Assembly (NCBI GenBank): GCA_030280995.1
Contig: JASXTE010000009.1
Coordinates: 35,138,001-35,202,000, forward strand
Source: Hemileia vastatrix
Lineage: Eukaryota; Basidiomycota; Pucciniomycetes; Pucciniales; Zaghouaniaceae
Reading direction: 5' to 3'
Length of the DNA: 64,000 nucleotides
Shown: positions 1-11,954 of the stretch, piece by piece
How the letters are laid out: each line of letters starts with the position of its first letter
Numbering within the stretch: position 1 is the first letter of the stretch
Notes under the pieces: generated by a model
Seen by the model: only the letters and a program-made list of their open reading frames with translations
The model's database searches: none
What the model was told of the DNA's origin: nothing
Translations under genes and position numbers: made by a program

Positions 1-678
1 TCACTGACTTTGCTGACATATTTGGTGCACCCTTCTTGGTAGGCATCCACCACCAATAACTTCAAATGGGCCTCCACCTCCTCCTTCACCTTGTCCAAGG
101 CAGGCAAATTCTGATCCCCATTAGAAAGAGTCTTCATCAAGTCTTTCCTTGATAACTCCTTCAACACATCCACCCTGACATCTCTAGCCAGGGCGGACCA
201 AGAAACATTTTTGGCAGCATTTTCATGTGCCAGCTCCTCCACTTCCACCAAGTATTCCACCACAGCATCAAACTGTATTGAAGCTTTATGTAACTATGTA
301 AGTAACCAACACAGCCAAAGACTGCCATTCACTGACAACCTTATTCAGATCCACCATAGTGAGCCTGACGGCCCATCTATCTACCATTTCCCTACACAGT
401 AGCTTCCAATCACTCTTCTTGTAGCCAGGCATGGCCGCAAACTCCTTCTCCACTGCTCTATCTCAAATGAAGAAGATAATTTGCTTCACCATGTCCAGGT
501 AGGAAGCACAGTCTACACCAGAATCAGTTTCATACTTCTCTAGAAACCACTTTACAACTTCACCATTAAACTTGGTACCATCCCAAGTTTTAATCCTCAC
601 ACATTCCCTATCCATCACCGCAGGCAGACCTTCTCCCCCACTGACAGTCACCACAGAAATACAAGAACTAGAAGCCAT
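1..678 (-). pseudogene. Gag remnant of minus-strand Ty3/Gypsy element A (5' part)
   Basis: Read on the minus strand from an ATG at 678, this matches the N-terminus of the intact Gag of element C (52509 onward): the same core with WDGTKFNGE, VKWFLEKYET and MVKQIIFF. The frame breaks near 463 and the rest, to the window edge, is recognisable only in pieces across frames (for example the equivalent of YVSKVSEALAEE at the very start of the window). Gag would package the element RNA in cytoplasmic particles. The element continues beyond the left edge of the window. Confidence 0.85.
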
Positions 679-748
679 TCTTCCAGTCCAAATCACAGAA
701 AGAGCTAATCACAGGCAATAGAGATTCCAAAGAACTAACAGATCCGTA

Positions 749-765
749 CCCCTCGTTAGGGGCCA
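749..765 (-). other. Primer-binding-site-like sequence of element A
   Basis: On the minus strand it starts TGGCCCC and ends GAGGGG, directly downstream of the LTR end at 770 and in the same place as the TGGCGCCC-type site of element C. The CCCC and GGGG halves could also pair with each other. Confidence 0.55.
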
Positions 766-769
766 GAAA

Positions 770-1815
770 TGTAGACAATCATATAGTAATAGCTATAGGC
801 CTTGACCAAGGGAGTTGGAGTAAAACCAGAGAGAAAAACCCCTGTCCCTTTAAAAAAACACATGAGATTTACCTGTTACAGTAAATTGGTTCCTGTTACC
901 AAAAGCCCCTTTTCAAAATACACTTGACTGCTTGAACAGTCAAGAAAGTAGTCTCCAGACAGACTACCAAACCAAAGAACTGAAATGTAGACTAAGGTCC
1001 ACACCAGAGAAAGCAATAATACTTGATGTAGGTTGCAAATCCACACCAGAGAAAGCAATAATACTTGCTATAGCTTGCAAGACTATAACAGAGAAAACAG
1101 TTGCTAAGTTAAGTTAAATGAAGAACTCACTTGCAACAAACACAGCCAAATTGTGGCAAGAAAACAGTGAAAACTGAGTGAGGAACAAGGATATCACCTC
1201 TGGATGGTTGTATGATAATTAGAGTTGCCCCAAACTGTCTTATTCACTATATACACACAGACTACTAATTAAGAGCCCATGCACACCTGCAAATCTGGCG
1301 TCCCTGACCATTTCATTGCATAAAACCTCCCTAGAAGCGCTTCCCAGCCCTCTATCACTGAGGCAGGCAGTCTGCCTGAAGCGGCCTGACCACCCTGAAG
1401 CCAGAAAACCACCAAAAAAACCCAAACTACTTAGAAAATTCACCTACAACTACTAAAACCCTTAAAACACATAATTACGCTTTAAAAACATTGAGACATG
1501 AAATGTCAAAAAAATTCCGCTCTTTCCAACAGTACTTTAACTCTAAGACTTAATGTTAGCCCAAAAAACACAAAAAACACAATTCAGCAGCAATCTTTTA
1601 AAATGAAAAGTGAAAAATTATCCCCCAAATACTTAAGGTATTAAAAATGTCATCAAAACATAAAATATAGAGAAAAATTGGGGCTATCCAATGGTAGTGT
1701 CCAGATCCCTGTAGTTCCAATATTTGCTGCGTAATTCCCAAAAATTACTTAATTATTTAAACACTGTCATTTAAGGCATACCAACAAAGGGCTCCGCCAA
1801 TGTTGGAAGACCACA
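770..1815 (-). repeat. 5' LTR of element A (B/C family)
   Basis: About 1.05 kb, TG...CA bounded on the minus strand (starts TGTGGTCTTCCAACATTGGC, ends TCTACA), homologous along its length to the LTRs at 1976-3031 and 51322-52414. It lies directly upstream of the primer-binding-like site and gag of element A. Ends are good to a few bases; the 3' LTR lies outside the window, so no target-site duplication can be checked. Confidence 0.85.
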
Positions 1816-1975
1816 GCGTGGAGAGTCTATCTTTCACTGCACTTTAAATATTCCTTAGTAGTGCTTCTGTAATTATCTTACCTGACAACCCTTTTGTTGC
1901 ACCTTTGAGAATTGAGCCTTTTTGCTGCACTCCTGGGAACTTTTCTTTGTTACTGTCAAATGTGTACTACAGTGT
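1816..1975. other. 160 bp spacer between two divergent LTRs
   Basis: Lies between the outward-facing 5' LTR starts of element A (minus) and element B (plus). I see no gene or known repeat; it may be a sliver of the original host sequence or of another element. Confidence 0.4.
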
Positions 1976-3031
1976 TGTGGTCTTCCAACATTGGCAGAGG
2001 CCTTTTTTGGGTTGTTTGGTGGTGTTTTTGTATGTCTTAAACAGCATTGGTTGAAGTATTAGGTTTATTTTGGTTTTATTCAGCAAATATTGTGACTATG
2101 GGTATGTGGGCACTATCATAAGATAGCCCTGTTTTTTTTCTATATTTGATGTAGTGATGATATTTTTCATATTCCAAGTTTTACGAGGTCATTCTATCAT
2201 TTTTCATTTCTAAATGATAGCTGTTTAATTTTTTTTGGTGTTTTACTGGCTAACCTTAGTCATAGGGCTATGTGCTTAGTACCATTAAGTAGAGCTACTT
2301 TGGCTCTATTTTTTATGTCACAATGTTGTAATATCTGAATTTTTTTAAGGGTTTTAGTAGTTGTGGTGGATTTTTATAAGTATTTTGGGCTTTATTAGAT
2401 GTTTTTTGGTGGTTTTTTGTCTTCAGGGAGGTCTGCCCGCCTCAGTTATAGAAGGCTGGGGAGCATTTCAAGAGGGTTTTTATTCAATTTGGCTATCAAA
2501 TGCGCCAAATTAGTTGCTGCGGATGTATTTTAGATAGGTGGTTGGTGTGTACATACTGAATAAGATAGTTTGGGGCAACTTTGATTATCATAAAACCATC
2601 TTGTAATTATTTCATTGTTTCTCACTCAGTTTTAACTGTCTTTTGGCCAAAAATGGCTGCGTTTTTTTCAAGGTGAGTTCTTAATTTTACTTAAATTTGG
2701 CTACTGATTTCTGAGTTGTAGCTTTGCAACCTACATCCAGTATTTTTGCTTTGTTTGTGAAACAAGTTCACTGTGTCTTTGGTTTTTGGTGTGGATTTCT
2801 CTGCATTTCTGGTTTTCTGGTTCTTTGGTTCTCAGTGGTATTCTATTGGCTACAGTCTTGATTTTTAAATTAGTCAAGGAGTTTTTTGGAAGGGGAAATA
2901 TTAACAGTCTCTAATTTTCTGTAGAAAATTAATCTCACCTGGTTTTTCTCAAAGGGACAGGAGTTTTCTCTTCAGTTTTACTCCAACAACCTTAGTCAAG
3001 GCCTAAAGCTAGTACCATAGGACTGTTTACA
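1976..3031 (+). repeat. 5' LTR of element B
   Basis: About 1.06 kb, starts TGTGGTCTTCCAACATTGGC and ends TTTACA; homologous to the LTRs of elements A and C. It is followed four bases later by a TGGCACCC primer-binding-like site and then gag. It is diverged from C (many substitutions), so B is an older copy. Confidence 0.85.
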
Positions 3032-3035
3032 TTTA

Positions 3036-3052
3036 TGGCACCCAATGTGGGG
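3036..3052 (+). other. Primer-binding-site-like sequence of element B
   Basis: Begins TGGCACCC and ends TGTGGGG, four bases after the LTR, as in element C. CACCC and GGGTG around it could form a small hairpin. Confidence 0.55.
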
Positions 3053-3138
3053 TGAGGATTTGCTAGCCTTTTGGACTTTCTGTTACTTTTGGACTCTCTT
3101 CTGTGGTTGAAGATTGGTTTGCTGGTATCTATTGAACC

Positions 3139-5522
3139 ATGGCTTCTAGACCCTCTTTCTTCAGTGGTGCTAATGGTGGATCTGGTTCACCTAAGAATGG
3201 TAATCATCCTGTTTCTGTTAGGCCTTCTGTCAGTATCAAGTCATGGAAGGGGCCTTTGTTTATGGGGAAGGATGTGAAGTTGTTTTTGGAGCTGTTTGAG
3301 GCTTCTGGGAATGTGGATGGTGCTTCTCACCTGGAAATGGTGAAGAAAGTCATCTTCTATATTGGTGATGGGGCTCTGGTGAAGGAAGTGGCTGCTATGG
3401 TGGTTTATAGGAGGAAATATTGGAAAAATTTGTGACTGAAGATGACAGACAGGTGAGGATTCAAGTACTTTATGGTGGATCTCAATATGATTGCAAGTGA
3501 ATGGAAATCTTATGGAGGTGCTGACAACCTCCATACTTATAGGAAGTTTCTGGCTCTGTTGGAGCCAGTGTTGGATTATTTGGTGGATATGCAGGAATTG
3601 GAGATGACTGACTCTCCAAGAGAAATTTTCTGGTCTGCTCTGTCTAGGAATTTCAGGATTGATGTGCTGAAGGAGTTGGCAAGGAAGGATAAGATGAAGA
3701 TTATATCTAATGGGAATCAAAAATTGCCTGCTCTTTCTGTGGTGAAAGAGTTTGTGGAGGGTCATCTCGAACTGTTGGCAGTGAATTCTTGCCAGGAAGC
3801 TAGAACCAAGTATGTAAGCAAGGTCAGTGAAGCTTTTGCTGAAGATTTGAAGGAATCTAGGAAGAAGGAAAGTGTGAAAAAGGGAAAGGAACCTGAGAAG
3901 CCTAAAGAAGTTGATCCTGTGATGGAGAAGCTGGCTGATCTGAAAAAAAAGCTACATAATCTTGTTCAGGAGGCTCAGAATGTCAATAAGGTTCCTTCTC
4001 AGCCTAGAGATTTTGATAGGAGGGCTGGTAGGAGTGATCCTTGGGTCTGCTCTTATTGCAGCAGGAAGGGCCACAATTCCAATGATTGTTGGGCATTGAA
4101 CAGGGATGTGTCTGAAGGGAAGGTAGAATTTGATGGGAAAGTGTTCAAGTTCCCTAAAGGTTCTTTTGTGAAGCCTAATTATTGTCAGTCTCCAGTGGAC
4201 TTGGTAAAGAGGAGATAAAATATTAACTTGAGGAGGCCAAGGTTTAAAGATTTTCCTGATGAGGATTCTTCTTCTGGTAAAGGTGAAGATGATGGCTAGG
4301 TAAAGGAAAATGAGGCTAATAGAGTCTCATTTACATTTTATTTTGGTGGTTTGGAGTTGTATTCTTGTGGTGGAATGTTAAGTGGTGAATGCTGGGCTGG
4401 TTTTTATGATGTGGAAGTAAGAATGATGGGAAGGTCTAAGAGCAGTTTTCAGGCCCAACCAAAGTCTACGCTAAGCTGAGTGCATCTAAGAAGAAGTACA
4501 GCAAAGAGGAGCTGTACAAGATGCAGAAGGGTATGGCTGATATGGGTCCCCCTAGTTTTGGAGCATTGGACATGTATGGTAAGCCAATGCCTATGGATCC
4601 TGATCCTGACTCTGAGAAGGATGTCCCTTTGGTTTCATTTCCAAATCCTGCTGGAGTTAGGGGGTCTGGTGATGAATCTGGTTTGGTTCTTGTTGATGGT
4701 AAATCTGTTGGTAGTTTTGGTCCTCAAGAATTATCTAGGAGCAAGGTAGTGAGGCAAAGAGCTCACTTTGAGAAGCCAGTGGTTTCTAGCCAAGTTAATG
4801 TTATGGACTATGTCCTGGAAAGGATGAATTAGGGTCAGGTTTCCCTTAATAATGGGGAGTTGTATGCTATCAGTCCTGGGTTGGCTGATAGGCAGAAAAA
4901 GGTATTGACCAGGATAAGAGTTTCTTCTGGGGAGGTAGAATACATTTGTGATTCTGCTGAAAAATTTGGTGAGGGGTTGAAAACTCATTTTTCTTCACCT
5001 CTGGTTTATGTCATAGTCACTCTGAATGGAAGGGAGGCTAGGGCATTGGTGGATTCAGGTTCTCAGATTAACCTGATTTCTTTGTTTGAGGCTACTCATC
5101 TGGGACTTCCCATCAAAACAGGTATTGTTGGAAATTTGAGAGGGATTGGTGGCCATGTCATCAAATTGGTTGGAACATCTGAGTTTTTTAAGTTAGATGT
5201 GGGTGGAGCCTCAGGGAAGGTTCATTTTTACATTTCCAAAGGAACAGTAAAAGCTGTTTTGTGTGGGCCATTCTTGATCAATTTTCAAGCAAGAATTGGC
5301 TATCAATTTGTTTGGGAATCATTTTGTAGTTGACTGGTAAAGATAAAAGGAGAATCACATGAGGTTATCATCCCCTGGAGAGGATGTTTGAGAGACCAGG
5401 CCTGTTTTTTCTTCAATGTGCCAGTGCATAGACTGTTGAAGGAGAAAAATAGAATGGGTGCTGCCTCTGGTTTTTCAGAGTTTGGCTCAGGCTCTAGTGA
5501 GAGTCTGTCTTTTTTAGAGTGA
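3139..5522 (+). pseudogene. Gag-protease pseudogene of element B
   Basis: Starts at the ATG at 3139 and follows the intact C copy (52509-54890). Capsid-like N-terminal part 3139-4218; CCHC zinc knuckle C-x2-C-x4-H-x4-C intact (CSYCSRKGHNSNDC, near 4048-4092); retropepsin-like Asp-Ser-Gly site (ALVDSGSQINLIS, near 5041-5080). Frames are broken: shift near 3436-3472, stop at 4216, further stops and shifts at 4280-4520 and at 4830, and stop at 5331. The gag-pro stop overlaps the start of pol as TGATG (5520-5524). Not functional as it stands. Confidence 0.85.
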
Positions 5523-8500
5523 TGAGGGTTGATTGCCCTAGTGCTACAGCCTCTCCAAAAGATGAGGAAATCCCAGGTTGTAGTAGGTCAGCTCCCTTGG
5601 AGATATACAAAGTGTATTTTCAACTTTCTCTTTTTAATTTTTCTCTCCTCTGTAAATATTCTTCATGTTTTTTATCAAGCATCTGTTATCTCTCAAGATT
5701 CTCAATTATTTTCAATTCAAGTTTAAACAAGAAGATTGGTTATATATCTTTATTGAAAGAAATACAGAAAATATGTGGAATGGTGAGATTGGGGTCTAAA
5801 AATATGTCCTCCTAGTTGTGCATTGCTAGGGTTTCTTCTACATCTTTCAAAAACATTACCTTGGACAGGCCTGTGAGCATTGGGGAAACCCCTGGTTTTT
5901 TTGGTATTTTAGAAGAAAACTCAAGAAAAAAAAATAAAAATTTCACGATAACTGAAGAAAATAAAGAAAAAAATCTAAAGATAATGAAGAAAGAATAAAA
6001 GAATTAATTTTGTGATGATTGTCAAGATCAATTTTTGGGCTCCAGAATGAGGTCAAACGGCATAAAATCTTGAAGAAAGAAGATTATCAAGATCAATTTT
6101 TGGGCCTCCAGAATGAGGATAAACTGCACAATTTTAGAAGATGTGATTCAGCAGATGAATCAAGATTTGAAGATTTAGAAGATGGAAGTGAAGATGAAGA
6201 TGTGGAAATGCGGAAAAGCTGTGGAGTGGTGAGATTGGGGTCTAAAAGTAAGTACTTCCAATTGTGCATGGCTTTGATTTCTTCTACACCTTTCAAAAAC
6301 ATTACCTTGGCCACTTATTTGAGCAATTGGTAAACGCTTGGTTCTTGTTTCAGGTCTGGTGGTGAAGATGTCCTGAATATCCCTCAAGTGGAAGGTGGAG
6401 CTGCAAAGTATAAGAAGGTAGCTCAGAATATTAGGCCAATCAATGAGCCTATGCCTGTGGGTTTGAATCCTCTATTGATAAGACCTCCTTTTTCAAGAGA
6501 TCTGTACTGAACTCCTCTGTTGAAGAATCCTCCTGATTTTGTAGAGACAGCTAGGGTGACTGTGGAAAGGTTGAAAGTTGTTGATTTTGGTCCTGATGGG
6601 TTGTTGTCTGATCAGGAAAAGATGTTGTTGTTGCAAGTTATTGTGCTGAGGGAGAAGGCTGTGGAATTTTTTGAAGAGTAAGGGGTGTTTTTAAACATTC
6701 TTATGGGGAACCTTACTTGATTCCTATGGTTTGTCACAAACCTTGGCAAATCAAACCTATTCCAATTCCAGATGCAATCAGGGATGATTTTGTAGAGATA
6801 CTTAGGGAAAGGGACAGGCTGGTTTAGATGAACAATCAAGATTTAGTTAATCAAGTCTGGTTTTTTGTGAAGAAACAGAATTGGAAGCTGAGGGTGGCTC
6901 ATGATCTTAGAGCCTTGAATATAGTCACTATCAAGGATGCTGGTATGCAGCCAAGTGCAGAGGACTTTGTAGAGGTTTTTGTTGGTAGGGTGTGTTATGG
7001 ATTGGATGATATTATGGGTGGTTATGATGAGAGGGAACTTCATACAGATTCATGGCCACATACAACTTTTGAGACTACTTTGGGAAGATTTTAGCTCAAT
7101 AGGTTTCTTCTAGGAGCAACTAATTCAGTAGCCATGTATCAAGCACATATGGCTTGGATTTTGCAGGATGAGGTTCCTACATATTGTGGTATTTTTATTG
7201 ATGATGGTGGAATCAAAGGACCATCCACTGATTATGGGAATGAGGTGCTGGAGGAGAAAGCGGGTATAAGGAGGTTTGTTTGAGAATATTCAATTACCCT
7301 AGAGAGAGTATTGTTTAGGATTGAAGAGGCTGGTTTGACCATTTCTGGGTCAAAGTTTTGTTTTTCTGTTCCTTCTCTGGAAATTTTGGATCATTTAGTA
7401 TGTAAAGAGGGAAGGATTATGGCAAAGAAAAAGGTTAATAAAATTCAGTTGTGGCCAAGGCCTAAAAATACTACTGAATCAGGTGATATTGGGGGGTTCA
7501 TGTGTATGTCAGGATTTTCATTACAGATTTTGCTGGCTTCCCCTTTAAGGAGGCTGCCAGGAAAGATGCAGAGTGTGAATGGACTGAAGAAAGTGAAGAG
7601 GCCTTTCAGAAGTTGAAAAAGATTATTCTTCACGAATTACAGTTTGGGAGCTGAAAAAATTTATCTGGCAGTGGACTCAAGTTATATTGCTGCGGGTTAT
7701 GTTTTGTCTCAGGAAGATATAACTGGGAGTCAGGCCAGTAAGGTATTATTCCCTGGTTCTTAATGAGGTTGAATCTAGATATTTTCAACCTAAGTTGGAA
7801 TTGTGTTGTGTAGCAAAAATTTTGAAGAAGCTACAAACTGTTTTGTGGGGGCAGCATTTTGAGCTTCAGGTGGATGCAAAATCTCTGGCTCAAATTATCA
7901 ACACACCTAGTCTTCCAAATGCTCCAATGACTAGGTGTGTGGCATTTATTCAACATTTTTCTTTTGAATTGGTACACAAACCTGGAAAAACTTTTACAAT
8001 GCCTGACCCACAGATGAAGATTCTGATTCTGAAGAATTTGATGAAATTTTTTTTAGCACTTAGGGCCAGCAAAAATGGTACTGTAGATTATTCATTCCTC
8101 CCCCAAGAGGTTAAACTGGTTGAATCTGGTCTTGATTCTGGTGATCAGGATGTTTTTATGGATGAATATGGAGTTGTTGTTTGGGAAGGCTCAAAATTGT
8201 AAAATGGTGTTTTTTTAGTGAACTGGATTATCTTAAGTTTCAGTTGAAAGATGAGGATGTGCCATAATTTAGAGATTTGTGTCCTGGTTGGGCCCGTTGA
8301 GAAGCTCATGTTCACCCTGGTGATTTTTATGAGATGGTTTTACCCTTTGATTTTGTTTGTTGTATTTTAAATATGAGACCTGTGGTCAGTCTGTCTTTTA
8401 TTTTACTATGGTTGAATATCTTTTAACTTTGGAGAGGCCAGATAGTTGTGAAGATGATACTTGGGTGGCAATCAAGAAGAAGAATACTGGCTTCTATGTG

Positions 8501-9650
8501 TCAGGAAGGAGGTTGATGAGGAGGAGACATCCAAATCCTCAAGTAGTGGTGACTCAGAAGAGAGGTCAAGAAGTTGTGATAAAGTCTTTCTTGAAGACCT
8601 TGGTCATAGAGGCTTTGGGGAGACTTATAGAAGAGTAGCAGACAGATTATGGTGGGAGGTATGAAGTTGGCTGTTCAGGGTTGGGGTCAATTTTGTGAAG
8701 AATGTCAAAGAAGAAGTCACTTGAAACCTAAATTGGTTGGCTGTGCTACTGGTGAATCAACTGTGTTTGGAAGAGTCAGTTTAGATGCTGTCCATATTAA
8801 GGAGGGCAGGTATAAATACTTGATTGTTGCCTGGGATGATTTGTCTGGTTGGGTTGAGGCAGTGCCTCTGGTTAATTTGACTGCCAAAAATGTGGCAGAG
8901 TTTTTGAAGAAGGAATGGGTGTTTAAATATGGGTTGAGGAATTTGGTGACTTTTGATGGTGGGCCAGAGTTTGGAGCTGAATTAAAAGAAGCTGTTATTA
9001 GTATTGGTTCTAAAATAAGAGTGGTTACACCTTATTATCCTGAAGCTGAAGGCATGGTTGAAAGAGGCCATTAAGTTATCAAGAATGCTTTGGAGAAAAT
9101 GTGTGGATACAGTGCAGAAAAGTGGAGGCGTTATTTACCCTTGGTGTTATTTGCTGATAGTATCACTTTGAAAAGTACAACTGGGTTTTCCCCTTATGAT
9201 TTAATTTTTTGGATGAAAGCTGTTCTACCAGTGGATTCAGAAGCTGTCTCTTATCTTGGAACTGACTAGGATGAGGTGTGCTCAAAAGAAGATTTGCTCT
9301 GTGCCAGGATGCAACAGTTTGAATGTAAAGCGGAATGTCAAGAGAAGGCATACTCTAGAATGATGAAGATAAGAAATCAGTCAGTCTGATACTGGGACAA
9401 GAAGTCCACTCATAGACTCAGGAATCCCTTGAAACCTGGTTGTTTAGTTTTGGTGTATAATAGAAGTTTGGAGAGTCAGTGGGGAAAAATGTTTTCTGAC
9501 AGATGGAATCAACCTTACAGAGTCAGATCTCAGGTGGCTGGAGGTTCTTATGTTTTGGAGGAGATAGATGGTGCAGTCTTAAAGAAGAGAGTGGCTGCTG
9601 ATCTGGCAAAGAGATATTACGCAAGAGGCACTAGAAGTGAAGAAGATTGA
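5522..9650 (+). pseudogene. Pol pseudogene of element B (RT, RNase H, integrase)
   Basis: Starts at an ATG overlapping the gag-pro stop by one base (TGATG). Recognisable in order: family-specific N-terminus (5522-6480, containing two CCTC/GAGG hairpin motifs at 6040 and 6105), reverse transcriptase (RVAHDLRALN and MGGYDEREL at 6890-7040; catalytic Phe-Ile-Asp-Asp near 7192-7206), RNase H (KLELCCVAKIL, LQVDAKSL, 7790-7890), integrase zinc-binding part (near 8600-8710), DDE core (VSLDAVHI near 8778, DGGPEFG near 8958, EGMVERGH near 9050) and a GPY/F-like tail (LVYNRSLESQWGKMF, 9448-9490). Many stops and frameshifts; an RT block around 7090 is damaged. Old, dead copy. Confidence 0.85.
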
Positions 9651-10710
9651 CTCCACAATGAGGATAAAGTATGGACCATTCTTTAAATTTTGGATTTTTG
9701 CGATTCTGTGCATTTGTTTTGTTGGAAACTTGATTGTTAGAAGGTACCCATGGGTGGGGATTCTAGGTTTTATCTTGGCCAGTGTAGGGATAATTGATGG
9801 TCTGGCTTCTATGTAAAAAAGTTCTCCAGATTTTTAGTTTCCAACCCCTTCTCTTAATATGGTTTAACCCTAGTATTGGTTTCTCTTCACAGGGTTTAGA
9901 CCTCTATGACTTTAAACTTGAAATTATTTTTTATCTTTAAGTGCTGGACTTTTGACACTTATTGGTTTTGGTTTATTGTGTTTGATGTTGTGTTTTGTTT
10001 GTTAGTTGGTACCCAGAGGGGGCTTCTAGATTTTATTTTGACAAGTGTGGGGGTAAATGATGAGCTAGCTGCTCTGTAGAACAGTTATCCAATAATGTCT
10101 CTTTCAAGTATTTTACTTTTCCTAGTTAAATTGTACTTCTTGTTTTTGTAAATCAGGTTTCAAGTCCACTATGACTTTAAACTAGTTTGGGACTGGCTTC
10201 TTTATCTTTGGTCTTTTTGGATTGGTGGTGGATCACTGGTGGTCTCTTATCATTTTTACTTATTGGAGTGAGCCCACCCAGTGATCATTTCCTTGGACTG
10301 GACTTTTTCTTTTTCTTTCTTTGATTTTTGTGGCTATGGCTGTGTTAGATAGAAGTTTTTGATTATTTTCTTTTTTTTCTTTTAATTTTTATGGGGGTTA
10401 TTAGGATATAAAAAGGTGGGAAAATTCTAAAATTATATTATATGAAGTCACCACATCAGGGTCACCTGGATGTGGGCAAGCATTGGTGGGGAAAGGCTCA
10501 TCAATTGGCCTGACAATGCTATTTTCTTTTTTTTTATCTTTATTTAATTTTTATTATTTACTTTAATTTTTATTTGTTTCATTTTATATTTATATTATTA
10601 TTCTTAATTTATTTTTATCTCAAATCATTTAAAATTATTTAAAGGTGTATCCACATCAAGGTGCACTTGGATTTGGGTAAGGTATCAGGGGATCAGCTCA
10701 TCAATTGGCC
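9651..10710 (+). other. 3' noncoding region of element B with conserved sequence modules
   Basis: No ORF. Holds two copies of a block around AGTGTGGGGGTAA...GATGAGCTAGCTGCT (9741-9815, 10005-10080), hairpin-plus-TTAAACT motifs (9899 degenerate, 10163-10185), a long inverted repeat GATCACTGG...CCAGTGATC (10231-10287), and two copies of a block beginning CCACATCA and ending GGCTCATCAATTGGCC-like (10447-10515, 10642-10710). The same modules, in the same order, follow pol in E (29340-29830) and G (41531-42015, reverse). The region is cut at 10710 by the LTR of element F, so the true 3' end of B is missing. Confidence 0.6.
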
Positions 10711-11807
10711 TGTGTAGAGAGTTCTAAAGTACTAAGCAGTAGAAAAATTCAAGATGGGTTGGTTCTCCTTTTCAATTTCTAAAAAGAAGCACCTGCCACT
10801 CTTATTTTTAAAGACAGCGCAATAATGAGTAACACTAACATGTGATTAGAAAGTTTTTAAGTTGAGAACTGAGTTTAAAAGATCAGAAAAACAAGTATTA
10901 CTATCTTGATATTTCTATTCTTAACAAGCGCTAATATCCACAGCTACTCCATCTTGAAGTGCTCTCTTTGAATATGCCTTATTATAGCAAAAAATAACTC
11001 TAATAATAGCTAATCCTACTGAATCTATATATTCTCAAACAATAGACCACAGAAAATCTAATATCTTTGACTCCACAATTATTAACTACTCATATGTTAA
11101 CTAACTATTCGTCAATTTCTTCTCCCTTCATTACTAGATGCGATACCCTCTTTATATATTTCCAGCACTGTAAACACAGTTCCCTAGTGGATCTCCAGCG
11201 CTGACTCTAGCGCTACATTAGTAAAACAGTAACTAATTTATTAGTAGACCACGTACACGGCTTGTAACAACTACAGCGACTAAATCATACCCTATCTATA
11301 CTAACACTAGTATTAACTTGTTTTACTCATGCTTGACAGCTTGACATGCGTGCCCCTGAGTGTAACTTTCTTCCAAGTTTGACTCCTTCTAACACTGATC
11401 ATAGTCGCTTTGATTTTCAACTATTTAACCTCCCTTATCACCCATTTTTGTAAGTTACTGAACTAGCGGCAGTGCAGTATACTTTGCACTTGAGCCTTTC
11501 CTTAAGCCATAATGCCTTCCTTAGTGTTTAATACACGATTATTGGAAAATAAAAGTCCATATTGTTCAGAGCTTGAAGTCCTAAATCAATAACACACAAT
11601 TCTCCACTATGCAACACATTTTTCTGCAAAATCCAAGCGCAAAGACCCTGAATCCTCTTCCGCACTTCTTTTCCCCTTTGTCCTTGAAACACGCAAACAC
11701 GCATTACAGTTTAGCACTTCCTACAGCGCTATGAATCCCCTTTGTTCTTCCTGGACTATGCGAGCTGATTGGTCCAAAATCAAACTACCTGAAAGGCGTG
11801 TACCACA
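10711..11807 (-). repeat. 3' LTR of element F (D family)
   Basis: The reverse complement starts TGTGGTAC and matches the D LTR at 56006-57360, including the block with TCCAGGAAGAACAAAGGGG and the repeated AGCGCT sites. On its internal side (11808-11819) sits the complement of a purine tract (GGGAGGA), placing this LTR at the 3' end of a minus-strand element. A TATA-like TATATAAAG (minus, near 11152) probably marks the LTR promoter. The left end abuts element B noncoding sequence; no clear duplication can be found because the other end of F is missing. Confidence 0.8.
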
Positions 11808-11819
11808 TCCTCCCTCTAC
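11808..11819 (-). other. Polypurine tract of element F
   Basis: On the minus strand this reads as a purine run ending GGGAGGA immediately before the TGTGG start of the 3' LTR, the expected site of plus-strand DNA priming. Elements E (33163-33172) and G (39469-39478) have the same GGAGGGAGGA tract at the same junction. Confidence 0.65.
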
Positions 11820-11840
11820 TCGCGACTGTCCCTAGGAGCC

Positions 11841-11848
11841 TATAAATA
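11841..11848 (+). promoter_or_regulatory. TATA box upstream of antisense gene 1 of element F
   Basis: TATAAATA, 114 bp before the ATG at 11955 and followed by a CT-rich stretch (11864-11950) typical of fungal transcription starts. It lies inside the retroelement but points against its direction of transcription. Confidence 0.5.
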
Positions 11849-11954
11849 TCCTGCACCTCTCAGCGTCTTCTTCCTCCATCTTCTTCCATCTTCCCTTATT
11901 TGTTACAATCCTCATTTCTTTTTTTTTGTTACCTTTATCACTTTTTCTCCTTCA

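Noticed and set aside
876..1443. Small ORFs within the LTRs (for example 876-1058, 932-1117, 1240-1443, 15492-16003, 51684-52297)
   Set aside because: They lie in LTR sequence, occur on both strands, are not conserved in frame between LTR copies, and have no recognisable domains.
3241..3765. Long minus-strand ORF opposite the B gag
   Set aside because: His/Pro/Gln-rich shadow translation of the gag coding strand; similar shadows occur opposite the D pol and C gag.
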